64,000 nucleotides of DNA from an uncultured Oscillospiraceae bacterium (GTDB lineage: Bacteria > Bacillota > Clostridia > Oscillospirales > Oscillospiraceae): NCBI GenBank assembly GCA_944385435.1, contig CALWXG010000005.1:1-64000 (forward strand). Reading direction: 5' to 3'. The notes beneath the pieces are model-generated. The model was not told the origin of the DNA. It searched no databases and saw nothing but the letters and a program-made list of their open reading frames with translations. The translations under genes and the position numbers were made by a program. Below, one piece after another: positions 53,957 to 62,349 of this stretch. The stretch's first letter is position 1, and the number at the start of each line of letters is the position of its first letter.

Positions 53957-54589
53957 ATGAAATTGAACGTCATGCAGCTGGGTATGATCGGCACCAACTG
54001 CTACATCTTCTGGGACGAGGGGGACAACCGCTGCGGCATTGTGGACCCCGGCGACAGCGGGGAAAAGGTGGCCGCCTATCTCCAGGAGCAGGGGCTGGAG
54101 CCCCAGGCCATCCTCCTCACCCACTGCCATTTTGACCACATTCTGGGCATCCCAGGCCTGCGCAAGCAGTGGCCCCAACTGCCCGTCTGGTGCCACCCCG
54201 CCGACGTGGACGAATCCCAGAGCAGCATCCGTATGTTCGGCGCCACCTTCCCTTCCGTCAGCTCCTTCGGGAACCTGCACTACTATCGGGAGGGGGACCG
54301 GGTGAGCGTGGGCCCCATCACTCTGGAGGTACTGGAGACACCGGGCCACACCCCCGGTTCCGTGACGCTGAAGGCGGAAAATGTGCTCTTTACCGGGGAC
54401 ACCCTCTTCCAGGGCTCCATCGGCCGCACCGATTTCGAGGGAGGGAGCTATGAACAGATCATGCGCTCTCTAAAGAAACTGGGCTCTCTGCCCGGAGACT
54501 ATCGGGTCTGTCCCGGCCATGAGGGTCTGTCCACCCTGAATGAGGAACGCCGGAGCAATTACTATATGCTTCAGGCCATGGCAGACTGA
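53957..54589 (+). CDS. metallo-beta-lactamase-fold hydrolase (glyoxalase II-like)
   Basis: 210 aa from ATG 53957, GGAGGAG upstream. The zinc motif is THCHFDH (about 58-64, usual THxHxDH), with PGHTPGS near 134, GDTLF near 152 and PGHE near 189 supplying the other ligands. This size class includes YqgX-like hydroxyacylglutathione-hydrolase homologues whose substrate in Firmicutes is not settled. Its stop overlaps the hemZ start by one base, so both are co-expressed. Confidence 0.9.
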   Translation: MKLNVMQLGMIGTNCYIFWDEGDNRCGIVDPGDSGEKVAAYLQEQGLEPQAILLTHCHFDHILGIPGLRKQWPQLPVWCHPADVDESQSSIRMFGATFPSVSSFGNLHYYREGDRVSVGPITLEVLETPGHTPGSVTLKAENVLFTGDTLFQGSIGRTDFEGGSYEQIMRSLKKLGSLPGDYRVCPGHEGLSTLNEERRSNYYMLQAMAD

Positions 54590-56076
54590 TGGATCTGTAT
54601 TTTCGCGGTCACGACTACCGCTATGCAGTAGAGCAGACCATGCTCACTCTTTTCCCGGACCAGCGCCCCCGCTATCCCGAGGGAGCGCCAGCGGGAATTT
54701 CACCCGCTGCGCTGGTAACCCTGGACGAAGCGTGCGGCACGCTCACCGCCCGGGCCACGCTCTGGTGGGACGGCCGGCAATATGAAGCCAGTGCCGCCGC
54801 CGATGCCGGGGAGTGCACCGACGAGCTCTCTGACCGCCGGGTGCGCCAGCGCATCGTCCGCCTGGCCTTTTATGATGCCGGTGTTCTGGCCCTGGGGCAG
54901 CAGCCCCCCTGGGGCGCCCTCACCGGAGTGCGGCCTGTCAAGCTGCCCACCCGGCGCCTGGCCGCCGGGGAGAGCCCGAAGCAGGTGCTGGACACGCTCA
55001 CCGGGCTGTATCGGGTGCAGCCGGACCGGGCGAAGCTGGCCATGGACTGTGCCCAGGCCACCCTGGAGGTCCTCCAGGGACTGCGCCGGAATGCCCTGTC
55101 TCTCTATCTGGGCATCCCCTTCTGCCCCACCCGGTGCGCCTACTGCTCGTTTATCTCCTCTGACGTGCGGGGTGCGCTGGCCCTGGTGGAACCCTATGTA
55201 GACGCCCTGTGCCGGGACATCGCCCTGGCCGGGCAGGATCTGGCTGCCGCCGGACTGCACCTCTCCACCGCCTATATGGGGGGCGGCACCCCCACCACCC
55301 TGTCCGCCTCCCAGCTGGACCGGGTCCTGAGCGCTGTGGAAACCCATCTGCCCATGAGTCATTGTGCCGAATTCACAGTGGAAGCCGGCCGGCCGGACAC
55401 CATTACAGCGGATAAACTCCAGGTCCTCCGGGCGCACGGCATCCAGCGCATCTCCATCAATCCCCAGACCATGGAGGACTCCGTTCTGAGGACCATGGGC
55501 CGCGCCCATACCGCCGCCCAGATTGAAGAGGCCATGGAACTGGCCCGGGCCCACTTCGGCGGTCTGGTGAACATGGACCTCATCGCCGGCCTGCCGGGAG
55601 ACAGCCCGGAAGGATTTCAGCGCACCCTGGAAAAGGTGCTGGACATGGCTCCGGCCAACATCACCATCCACACGCTGGCCCTGAAGAAGGGCGCCCGGCT
55701 CATGGAGCAGCCGGAAAACCTGTGTTCCCCCGAAGCCGTGGAGGCCATGCTGAGCGCAGGCAAGGCGGCACTCTCCGCCGCGGGATATCAGCCCTATTAC
55801 CTTTATCGGCAAAAATACATGTCCGGCTCCTTTGAGAATGTGGGCTGGTGCCTGCCGGGAACCCGATGCGACTACAACATCATCATGATGGAGGAACTCC
55901 AGAGCGTCCTGTCCCTGGGAGCGGGCGGCATCACCAAACTGGTGAACCCGGACACGGGGAAAATCACCCGGCTGTCCAATCCCAAATACCCCAAAGAGTA
56001 CCTGGAGTCGGCGGACAAACGGATGGAGCACATCCGTCAGGCCGGGCAGTTCCAAAGCAAACTGAACCAGAGCTGA
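54589..56076 (+). CDS. hemZ: coproporphyrinogen dehydrogenase-like radical SAM protein HemZ
   Basis: 495 aa, normal for HemZ of Clostridia. N-terminal 160 residues are HemZ-specific; the radical SAM core starts at LGIPFCPTRCAYCSF (CxxxCxxC, about 176-190) and continues YMGGGTPTTLS (about 226-236). The end NIIMMEELQSVLSLGAGG is diagnostic for HemZ. Annotated as oxygen-independent coproporphyrinogen oxidation, though in these heme-poor anaerobes the physiological role is uncertain. Its start overlaps the previous stop. Confidence 0.93.
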   Translation: MDLYFRGHDYRYAVEQTMLTLFPDQRPRYPEGAPAGISPAALVTLDEACGTLTARATLWWDGRQYEASAAADAGECTDELSDRRVRQRIVRLAFYDAGVLALGQQPPWGALTGVRPVKLPTRRLAAGESPKQVLDTLTGLYRVQPDRAKLAMDCAQATLEVLQGLRRNALSLYLGIPFCPTRCAYCSFISSDVRGALALVEPYVDALCRDIALAGQDLAAAGLHLSTAYMGGGTPTTLSASQLDRVLSAVETHLPMSHCAEFTVEAGRPDTITADKLQVLRAHGIQRISINPQTMEDSVLRTMGRAHTAAQIEEAMELARAHFGGLVNMDLIAGLPGDSPEGFQRTLEKVLDMAPANITIHTLALKKGARLMEQPENLCSPEAVEAMLSAGKAALSAAGYQPYYLYRQKYMSGSFENVGWCLPGTRCDYNIIMMEELQSVLSLGAGGITKLVNPDTGKITRLSNPKYPKEYLESADKRMEHIRQAGQFQSKLNQS

Positions 56077-56149
56077 CCAGACGGCTGTACTCTCCGCGGG
56101 AAACCTGGTTTTCCCGAACAAAACAGTCCGATTTTTTCAAAAATAGGCC

Positions 56150-56178
56150 TTGACTTTCCCCATCTTCCCTGATATACT
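56150..56178 (+). promoter_or_regulatory. promoter of rplU-prp-rpmA
   Basis: -35 TTGACT (56150-56155), 17-nt spacer, -10 TATACT (56173-56178). Confidence 0.9.
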
Positions 56179-56184
56179 ATCAAA

Positions 56185-56300
56185 GCCGCTTTGAATGGGA
56201 CGTCAGAAGCGCTGAGCCGTCGCAAGCCGGCACGGCGCGACGACACAAGTGGGTTTTTCCCCTCCCCCGACAGCGAGCCCGTAATAAAGGAAAGGCAGGT
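56185..56300 (+). promoter_or_regulatory. rplU leader (L21-leader-like)
   Basis: About 120 nt before rplU. A hairpin CGTCGC/GCGACG (56218-56223 with 56237-56242) with an inner GCCG/CGGC helix is followed by GTGGGTTTTTCC. Position and size fit the L21 leader known in Firmicutes. The stretch AGAAGCGCTGAGCCGTCG (56205-56222) is the same unit as the ends of the dispersed repeats at 33.9 and 37.1 kb. Confidence 0.6.
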
Positions 56301-56307
56301 GCAAGCA

Positions 56308-56619
56308 ATGCACGCAATCATCGAGACCGGCGGCAAGCAGTACAAGGTGACCGAGGGTGATGTCCTCTACATCGAGAAGCTGGACGCCGAGGCTGGCAGC
56401 TCCATCACCTTCGACAAGGTTCTGGCTGTTCTGGACGGCGAGTCCGCCAAGTTCGGCGCTCCCACCGTGGACGGCGCCTCCGTCTCCGCCAACGTGGTGA
56501 AGAACGGGAAGGGCAAGAAGGTGCTGGTGTTCAAGTACAAACCCAAGAAGAACTACCGCCGCCGTCAGGGCCATCGTCAGCCCTACACCAAGGTGGAGAT
56601 CACCAAGGTCAACGCCTGA
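56308..56619 (+). CDS. rplU: 50S ribosomal protein L21
   Basis: 103 aa, normal. Begins [18 protein letters not shown] and ends [29 protein letters not shown] (about 72-100), the L21 signature. Binds 23S rRNA domain I together with L20. First gene of the rplU-prp-rpmA cluster conserved in Firmicutes, here followed by obgE. Confidence 0.98.
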   Translation: MHAIIETGGKQYKVTEGDVLYIEKLDAEAGSSITFDKVLAVLDGESAKFGAPTVDGASVSANVVKNGKGKKVLVFKYKPKKNYRRRQGHRQPYTKVEITKVNA

Positions 56620-56630
56620 GGTTCCAGGTT

Positions 56631-56978
56631 ATGACTACCGTTACGTTCCACAGTGCAGATGACCGTCTGGACGGCGTCACGGTGGAAGGACACAGCGGAT
56701 ATGCAAGCGAGGGAAGCGACATCGTCTGCGCGGCCATCTCCGCCTGCGTGGGTCTGGCCGAGTGCACCGTCAACGAGGTGCTGGGCCTGGCCGCGCCGGT
56801 AAAGGTACGGGAAAAGGACGGCTTCTTCTCTCTGAAACTCCCCGGCGGTCTGGGAACAACCAACGAGGCCACCTGTCAGAACCTTCTGACCGGCCTGATG
56901 GTATACCTCCAGGCGCTCAGCGAGGAATACCCCGAAAATCTCGCCGTCCGGCTGGACGACGATGACGAAGAGGCGTAA
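56631..56978 (+). CDS. prp: ribosomal-processing cysteine protease Prp
   Basis: 115 aa. Prp removes the N-terminal extension of L27, an essential step in Firmicutes. The catalytic His21 is in VEGHSGYAS and Cys33 in SDIVCAAIS, at normal spacing. It lies between rplU and rpmA, the usual place, and its substrate with a fitting cleavage site is the next gene. It has a very acidic C-terminus (LDDDDEEA). Confidence 0.96.
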   Translation: MTTVTFHSADDRLDGVTVEGHSGYASEGSDIVCAAISACVGLAECTVNEVLGLAAPVKVREKDGFFSLKLPGGLGTTNEATCQNLLTGLMVYLQALSEEYPENLAVRLDDDDEEA

Positions 56979-57016
56979 GGCCTCTGTTACCTTTGACAGA
57001 AAGGACGGAAAGGACT

Positions 57017-57301
57017 ATGCTGAAGATCAACATCCAGCTCTTCGCTCATAAGAAGGGCGGCGGCTCCACCAAGAACGGCCGCGACTCCGAGGCCAAGCGT
57101 CTGGGCGTAAAGCGCGGCGACGGTCAGTTCGTGCTGGCCGGCAACATTCTGGTGCGCCAGCGCGGCAGCCACATTCACCCCGGCACCAACGTGGGCAAGG
57201 GCAGCGACGATACCCTGTTCGCCAAGGTGGACGGCACCGTGAAGTTCGAGCGCTTTGGCAAGGACCGCAAAAAGGTCTCCGTGTACGAAATCGCTCAGTA
57301 A
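57017..57301 (+). CDS. rpmA: 50S ribosomal protein L27 with Prp-cleaved leader
   Basis: 94 aa from ATG 57017 ([10 protein letters not shown]). GGAAAGGA upstream. The first 10 residues are the Prp recognition extension, cut between LFA and HKKGGGS; the mature protein starts HKKG and its N-terminal tail reaches the peptidyl-transferase centre. [21 protein letters not shown] is the L27 core block. An in-frame ATG 24 bases upstream would add MTERTERT and is rejected. Confidence 0.97.
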   Translation: MLKINIQLFAHKKGGGSTKNGRDSEAKRLGVKRGDGQFVLAGNILVRQRGSHIHPGTNVGKGSDDTLFAKVDGTVKFERFGKDRKKVSVYEIAQ

Positions 57302-57306
57302 TGCCA

Positions 57307-57343
57307 AGGGCGTGCTGCTACTGCGCAGCACGCCCTGTTTTTT
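57307..57343 (+). terminator. rpmA terminator
   Basis: 12-bp stem AGGGCGTGCTGC/GCAGCACGCCCT followed by GTTTTTT. Confidence 0.93.
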
Positions 57344-57419
57344 GTCATTTTTGCGCCGCGCTTTCCCACCTGCGCAGCCGTCCCGGCTCCTGCGGGATCC
57401 CTTTGACTGGAGGTAATTT

Positions 57420-58703
57420 ATGGCCAATCAATTCATCGACACCGCCCGCATTCTGGTAAAGGCGGGCAACGGAGGCGGCGGCGCCGTCTCCTTCCACCGG
57501 GAGAAATACGTGGCTGCCGGCGGTCCCGACGGAGGCGACGGCGGCCGGGGCGGCAATGTCATCCTCCGGGTGGACCCCCATATGTCCACCCTCATGGACT
57601 TCCGGTACAAGCGCAAATACGTGGCGGAGAACGGTCAGGACGGCACGGGCAAGCGCTGCTCCGGCAAAGACGGCGTCGACCTGATCATCAAGGTTCCCCG
57701 GGGCACCGTGGTGCGGGATCTGGAGACAAAAGAGATCATCTGCGACATGTCCGGGGAGGAAGACTTCATCCTGGCCAAAGGGGGCAACGGCGGCTGGGGC
57801 AACAAGCACTTCGCCACCCCCACCCGGCAGGTCCCCCGCTTTGCCAAGGCAGGGCTGCCCGGCCAGAGCAGGGAAGTCCTGCTGGAGCTGAAGCTGCTGG
57901 CCGACGTGGGCCTGGTGGGCTTCCCCAACGTGGGCAAGTCCACCCTGCTCAGCGTGGTCACCCGGGCCCAGCCCAAGATCGCCAACTACCACTTCACCAC
58001 CCTGTCTCCCAACCTGGGTGTGGTACCCATGGAAGAGGGCCAGTCCTTTGTGCTGGCGGACATCCCCGGCATCATTGAGGGCGCGGCGGACGGAGCCGGT
58101 CTGGGCCACGACTTCCTGCGCCACATCGACCGCTGCCGCCTGCTCATCCATGTGGTGGACGTGTCCGGCAGCGAGGGCCGGGACCCGGTGGCCGACTTTG
58201 ATGCCGTCTGCACCGAGCTGGAGCGCTGGTCCCCGGAGCTGGTCAGCCGGACTATGCTGGTGGCCGCCAACAAGGTGGATATCATGGAAGACCCCTCTCT
58301 GCTGGACAAGCTGCGCACCCATGTGGAGGCAAAGGGCTGCACGCTGTATGAAATCTCCGCTGCCACCCACCAGGGCACCCGGGAACTGATGTACGCTGCG
58401 GCAGCCCTGCTGGCCCAGCTGCCTCCCATCCTGGTGTACGAACCCACCTATGTGGAGCGCCCCCCGGAGGTGGATACCTCCGCGCCTCTGGAGATCACCC
58501 GGGACGAGGACGGCACCTGGCTGGTGGACGGCACCTGGCTGCGTCAGCTCATGGCCAACGTCAACTTCTCCGACTACGAGAGCCGCAACTGGTTCGACAA
58601 GCGGCTGCGGGAGTCCGGCGCCTACCAGCAGATGGAGGAGCAGGGCGTCCAGGACGGCGATCTGGTGTGCCTGTACAACCTGGAGTTTGAATACAGGAAG
58701 TAA
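57420..58703 (+). CDS. obgE: GTPase Obg/CgtA
   Basis: 427 aa. A ribosome-assembly and stress GTPase. Glycine-rich Obg fold (1-158, with GGNGGGGAVSFHREK and GGPDGGDGGRGG). G domain: G1 GFPNVGKST (about 166-174), G3 DIPGIIEGA, G4 NKVD, G5 SAA. The C-terminal OCT domain (about 345-425) is present, as in Firmicutes and Actinobacteria. GGAGG site before the ATG. Located after rpmA as in most bacteria, but behind a strong terminator, so it has separate or read-through expression. Confidence 0.97.
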   Translation: MANQFIDTARILVKAGNGGGGAVSFHREKYVAAGGPDGGDGGRGGNVILRVDPHMSTLMDFRYKRKYVAENGQDGTGKRCSGKDGVDLIIKVPRGTVVRDLETKEIICDMSGEEDFILAKGGNGGWGNKHFATPTRQVPRFAKAGLPGQSREVLLELKLLADVGLVGFPNVGKSTLLSVVTRAQPKIANYHFTTLSPNLGVVPMEEGQSFVLADIPGIIEGAADGAGLGHDFLRHIDRCRLLIHVVDVSGSEGRDPVADFDAVCTELERWSPELVSRTMLVAANKVDIMEDPSLLDKLRTHVEAKGCTLYEISAATHQGTRELMYAAAALLAQLPPILVYEPTYVERPPEVDTSAPLEITRDEDGTWLVDGTWLRQLMANVNFSDYESRNWFDKRLRESGAYQQMEEQGVQDGDLVCLYNLEFEYRK

Positions 58704-58733
58704 TTTTCTTCATTCTAATTAAACTTTGTTATG

Positions 58734-58773
58734 AAAACCGCTCGTTCCACACATCCGGAACGAGCGGTTTTTT
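58734..58773. terminator. bidirectional terminator between obgE and the GH25 gene
   Basis: 14-bp stem AAACCGCTCGTTCC/GGAACGAGCGGTTT followed by TTTTG; A-rich on the other side. Confidence 0.92.
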
Positions 58774-58809
58774 GCTTTCTTTCCTTTGTGCAAAGCCGTT
58801 TGATCCGGC

Positions 58810-60153
58810 TCAATCTCCATAGGGGGTCAGGCAGATGTTCAGATCCACGTTGCTGCTGATTCCGTCCACCTGGCCGCTGTCGGAGTACTGCCACATCTGG
58901 AAGTGGTAACGGAAGTTGGGGCGGCTGGCATACTCCGCATACCAGAACTCATAGTCGGTCAGATCCCGGAGGTCCATCTTGATGTACCCGCAGTAGGCAT
59001 TGAAGTACACCATGCCGATGTACCCCTCCTCCTCCACCCGGGAACAGAACGCATCAATGCCCGCCGTGATATCCGCCGGCTCCACGCCGTAGGTCCGGGC
59101 AGTGCTTCCGCCCAGGTACTCCCAGTCACAGATCACCGGGTAGTCCAGCTCAGCCCCGTCCAGCAGGTCCAGTACAAACTCCGCCTCCTCCAGGCCCTCT
59201 TCCGCGTTGAGCGCCTGAGAGAAGAAGTAGACTCCCACTTTCAGTCCGGCGGCCTTTGCCCCCTCCAGGTTGGCCCGGAAGTACTTGTCCTCAAAAATGG
59301 TGCCCGACTGCATCAGCCGGCCTCCGATCCGGATGATGGCAAAATCCACCCCGTCGGCGGCCACCGCCTCCCAGTCAATCTCCTGCTTGTGCTCGGAAAC
59401 ATCCACGCCGATTTCACAGGCAACCGTCTCATCCCCGTAGGACATAAAGCCGTTTTCATCCAGCGTGAACAGCGCGCTGTCGTATCCGAAGGAGGCAACT
59501 TCCTCCTGGGCAAAGGGCTCCACCCAGTAGTTGTTGTGGCGGAACGTGCCTTCGCTGGCGTCAATGTTGTAAACCCGCCAGATGATGGCAGACATCTCCG
59601 CCCGGCTGATGGGCTCATCCGGGACAAAGACCAACTGCCCGTTCTCGTCGTATTCTCCCAGCAGGATTCCTTTTTCATACAGATGGGTCACATAGCCGTC
59701 GTCACAGTCGGCAAAGGGGCTCTCTCCCCGGGAAATGCTCAGCAGATCCAGCCCCCGGGCCACCATATGGGCCACCTGAAGCCGGGTGGGGCTGTCTTTC
59801 AGATACTCCTCATCAAAGGAATACACCAGCCGGTTGTCAACGGCCAGTTCGATGTACGGATAAGCCCAACTCTTCCCCGGCACGTGTTCCGGCTCTTCAC
59901 AGCCGATGGCCAGGGTGATCAGCTTGAAGGCCTGGCCCCAGGTCATGGTGTCGTCCCCGGCAAAGGTCCCGTCCCCATTGCCCTCGATGATCCCCGCCTC
60001 ATACAAGTCTTTTATGTAGTCGTAATACCAGATTCCCTCCGGCACATCGGTAAAATTCATCTCCCGTTCCGGCTGGGCTCCCATGCCGGGAAGGGTCATC
60101 AGCGATACTGCCAGCACGACCGTCAGCAGCAGGGCGAGTCCTCTTTTTTTCAT
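58810..60153 (-). CDS. secreted GH25 lysozyme with SLH domains
   Basis: 447 aa; AAAGGAG upstream. Signal peptide (about 1-26), two to three S-layer-homology modules (about 32-200: FTDVPEGIWYYDYIKDLYEAGII and later FADCDDGYVTHLYEKGIL), then a GH25 muramidase domain (about 245-445). The catalytic residues fit the family: GVDVSEHKQEIDW with the conserved Asp near the start of the barrel, and the DWEYL Asp/Glu pair near 343. SLH modules would hold it on the cell wall by secondary polysaccharide. Likely in wall turnover, separation or lysis of competitors. Confidence 0.92.
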   Translation of the reverse strand: MKKRGLALLLTVVLAVSLMTLPGMGAQPEREMNFTDVPEGIWYYDYIKDLYEAGIIEGNGDGTFAGDDTMTWGQAFKLITLAIGCEEPEHVPGKSWAYPYIELAVDNRLVYSFDEEYLKDSPTRLQVAHMVARGLDLLSISRGESPFADCDDGYVTHLYEKGILLGEYDENGQLVFVPDEPISRAEMSAIIWRVYNIDASEGTFRHNNYWVEPFAQEEVASFGYDSALFTLDENGFMSYGDETVACEIGVDVSEHKQEIDWEAVAADGVDFAIIRIGGRLMQSGTIFEDKYFRANLEGAKAAGLKVGVYFFSQALNAEEGLEEAEFVLDLLDGAELDYPVICDWEYLGGSTARTYGVEPADITAGIDAFCSRVEEEGYIGMVYFNAYCGYIKMDLRDLTDYEFWYAEYASRPNFRYHFQMWQYSDSGQVDGISSNVDLNICLTPYGD

Positions 60154-60194
60154 GGCGTTCTCCTTTTCTGTTCTGGGTAAGGTAATACTTATTC

Positions 60195-60223
60195 AGTATA
60201 CATAATGTCCACCGCTCTGACAA
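60195..60223 (-). promoter_or_regulatory. promoter of the GH25 gene
   Basis: Minus strand: -35 TTGTCA (60218-60223), 17-nt spacer, -10 TATACT (60195-60200). Confidence 0.85.
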
Positions 60224-60282
60224 CCCTTTTTCGCTTTCCTTTATTTTCCTCCCCCTTTCTCTTTCTTTTTACCGATAGCCTC

Positions 60283-60311
60283 TTGACAATTTCCTATGAC
60301 AATGATATATT
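60283..60311 (+). promoter_or_regulatory. promoter of the XRE-DUF3169-CPBP-NatAB operon
   Basis: -35 TTGACA (60283-60288), 17-nt spacer, -10 TATATT (60306-60311), in an AT-rich stretch. Confidence 0.9.
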
Positions 60312-60314
60312 GCG

Positions 60315-60338
60315 TTATGACAAATATAGTTGTCATAA
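60315..60338 (+). promoter_or_regulatory. operator dyad at the transcription start
   Basis: Perfect inverted repeat TTATGACA (60315-60322) / TGTCATAA (60331-60338) with an 8-base spacer, just downstream of the -10. Additional ATGACA copies at 60295-60300 and 60337-60343 and CTGTCA at 60351-60356. It is well placed for repression by the XRE protein encoded at 60477-60689. Confidence 0.7.
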
Positions 60339-60370
60339 TGACAAAGAAAGCTGTCAGAGGAGGAGTGGCC

Positions 60371-60472
60371 ATGCCTGCCGCTGTCTGGATCGCTATGATC
60401 GCCATGTTCCTCATCTTCCGGTCCCTGGGAAGGCAGGGCCGGGATGAGGATGACCGGGAGGGAAAGGGATGA
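60371..60472 (+). CDS. 33-aa membrane peptide
   Basis: First gene of the operon, with AGAGGAGGAG upstream and ending five bases before the XRE start. A hydrophobic helix of about 15 residues (AAVWIAMIAMFLIF) is followed by a charged tail (RDEDDREGKG). No family recognised. The good ribosome site and operon position argue that it is translated. It might be a membrane partner or a small toxin-like peptide. Confidence 0.6.
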   Translation: MPAAVWIAMIAMFLIFRSLGRQGRDEDDREGKG

Positions 60473-60476
60473 GAAG

Positions 60477-60689
60477 ATGCCGCTGAAAAACCGTCTGAAG
60501 GAATTCCGCGCAGCGCTGAATGTGAACCAGCAGGAGCTGGGTCACCTGGCGGGGGTGTCCCGCCAGACCATCAGCCTCATCGAGCGGGGAGACTATTCTC
60601 CCTCGGTGACCCTTGCCCTGAAGCTGGCCAAAATCTGCCACGCCAACGTGGAGGACATCTTCATCTTAGAGGAGGACGAACCGTCATGA
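60477..60689 (+). CDS. XRE-family HTH regulator
   Basis: 70 aa, a single Cro/CI domain: LNVNQQELGHLAGVSRQTISLIERGDYSPS (about 14-43, one block) and the end CHANVEDIFILEED typical of small stand-alone XRE repressors. It overlaps the next gene by four bases. Most likely an autorepressor acting on the dyad at 60315-60338. Confidence 0.93.
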   Translation: MPLKNRLKEFRAALNVNQQELGHLAGVSRQTISLIERGDYSPSVTLALKLAKICHANVEDIFILEEDEPS

Positions 60690-61480
60690 ATCAGTCCAAC
60701 GATGCAATCCGGCAGGCCAACCGGAAGGCCCTGCCAAAATTCCTGCTGATCCTGTTCTGCGCCACCCTTATCGGCGGTGTCTTCGGCTACTGCGCCGCCT
60801 ACTTCGGCCTGGACGGACTGGCGGAGGGGCTGAGCCAGGCCGGCGAGTTCTTCTCCCTGCACATCGCCCCCTGGCTGCTGCTGTGCTGCGCCGTCCTCCT
60901 TCCTGCGGTGTGCCTGCCCCTGTACTTCGCCGCCAGGCGGCGGCTGGCCGGATGGGACGGGGAGGACGAGGCCGTCCCCGCCCGGGCGGAACACACTCTG
61001 TCCACGGCCATGATGGCCTGCGGCGTCCTGATGCTGGCTGCCATGTTCCTCATGGGAGCCTCCTATGCCGCGCCCCTCATGACCAGCGAGGAGCCCCACC
61101 TACTGGGCCTGCTGGGGGTGCCCGTCTTTTTCATCGTCACCATGGCGGAGGCCCTGCTCCTCCAGCAGCGGCTGGTGGACCTCAGCAAGCGGCTCAACCC
61201 GGAGAAGACCGTCTCTGTCTACGACATGAAGTTCCAGAAGAAGTGGTACGACAGCTGCGATGAGGCGGAAAAGCTTCTCATCGGCCAGTGCGCCTACAAG
61301 GCCTATCTGGCCATGAGCAAGGTGTGCTCCGTGCTCTGGCTCATCTTCACCCTGTCCGCCCTGTTTCTGGGCACCGGCTTCCTGCCCGTCCTGGCCGTGT
61401 GCGTCATCTGGGGGACGGGCCAGATCGCGTGCAGCTACTGGTCCCTCCGGCTGGACCGGCCGGGCGGGCTGGTGATGTAA
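60686..61480 (+). CDS. DUF3169-type membrane protein
   Basis: 264 aa, six membrane helices (about 18-40, 60-82, 105-125, 135-158, 210-228, 234-252), with the loop LNPEKTVSVYDMKFQKKWYDSCDEAEK (about 172-198) characteristic of DUF3169. ATG overlaps the XRE stop (ATGA). DUF3169 genes very often follow a small XRE regulator; their function is unknown. Confidence 0.83.
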   Translation: MNQSNDAIRQANRKALPKFLLILFCATLIGGVFGYCAAYFGLDGLAEGLSQAGEFFSLHIAPWLLLCCAVLLPAVCLPLYFAARRRLAGWDGEDEAVPARAEHTLSTAMMACGVLMLAAMFLMGASYAAPLMTSEEPHLLGLLGVPVFFIVTMAEALLLQQRLVDLSKRLNPEKTVSVYDMKFQKKWYDSCDEAEKLLIGQCAYKAYLAMSKVCSVLWLIFTLSALFLGTGFLPVLAVCVIWGTGQIACSYWSLRLDRPGGLVM

Positions 61481-61494
61481 GGAGGGGGAACACT

Positions 61495-62349
61495 ATGCTG
61501 AACAACCGCTCTGTCCGGGCCGCCCAGGTGCTGACCGCACTGGGCAAAGCCCTGGCTTATCCGGTCCTGTTCTGGGGGTTTCAATTTCTGGTGAGCCTGG
61601 TCTTCGCCCTTATGGCGCTCACGGCGACGCTGCTGACCACCGGCAATCTGGACCCGCTCCAATTCCTCCAACAGGTGCAGTCCGTCGCCGACGTTCTCGT
61701 GCTCATCGCCAATCTGCTCACCCTGCTCTTCCTGCTGATCTTCTTCGCCGTCCGGAAAAAGCACCTTCTTGCGGAAGTGAATCTGCGCCCCGTTGCCCTC
61801 CGGGCGGCGGCAGCCGGAGCGGCTGTGGCTCCTCTGTTTTACGCTGCTGTCACTCTGATCATGTCCTTCCTGCCGGAGGCCTGGCTGTTGGGCTATGCCC
61901 AGGCCTCCGCCGGGCTGACCGGCGGGGGAGTCCTCTCCGCCATCTCCATCGCACTCGTCTCTCCCGTGGTGGAGGAGGTCATCTTCCGGGGCCTGGTCCA
62001 GTCCCGTCTGGCCCGGGCCATGCCCGGCTGGCCGGCGGTGCTCATCGCCTCCGCCCTCTTCGCCCTGGGCCACGGGCACCCGGTGTGGATGGGCTATGCC
62101 TTCTGCATCGGCCTGTTTCTGGGCATTATGGCCTGGCGCACCGGCTCCATCCTGCCCGGCCTGATCACTCACGTGATCTTCAACGCCATCGGCCAGATTC
62201 TCTCTCTGCCCCAGCTGATGGACGTGAGCGGCCTGGTCATTCTGGCCGTGCTGGCCATTGTGGGCATTCTCGCCTGTCTGGCAGCCCGGAAGGGGCTGGC
62301 CCTGCTCTTTTTCCCATCTCTCCAACAGGAGGCTGACGCTCATGACTGA
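61495..62349 (+). CDS. CPBP family intramembrane protease
   Basis: 284 aa, eight helices. CPBP/Abi motifs: VVEEVIFRGLVQSRL (Glu-Glu and Arg, about 163-177), FALGHGHPVWMGY with the His (about 190-202), and the final HVIFN (about 223-227). ATG 61495 with AAGGAGG. CPBP proteases process CAAX-like membrane substrates and are often bacteriocin self-immunity or maturation factors; here it lies between a DUF3169 gene and an ABC exporter. Confidence 0.9.
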   Translation: MLNNRSVRAAQVLTALGKALAYPVLFWGFQFLVSLVFALMALTATLLTTGNLDPLQFLQQVQSVADVLVLIANLLTLLFLLIFFAVRKKHLLAEVNLRPVALRAAAAGAAVAPLFYAAVTLIMSFLPEAWLLGYAQASAGLTGGGVLSAISIALVSPVVEEVIFRGLVQSRLARAMPGWPAVLIASALFALGHGHPVWMGYAFCIGLFLGIMAWRTGSILPGLITHVIFNAIGQILSLPQLMDVSGLVILAVLAIVGILACLAARKGLALLFFPSLQQEADAHD

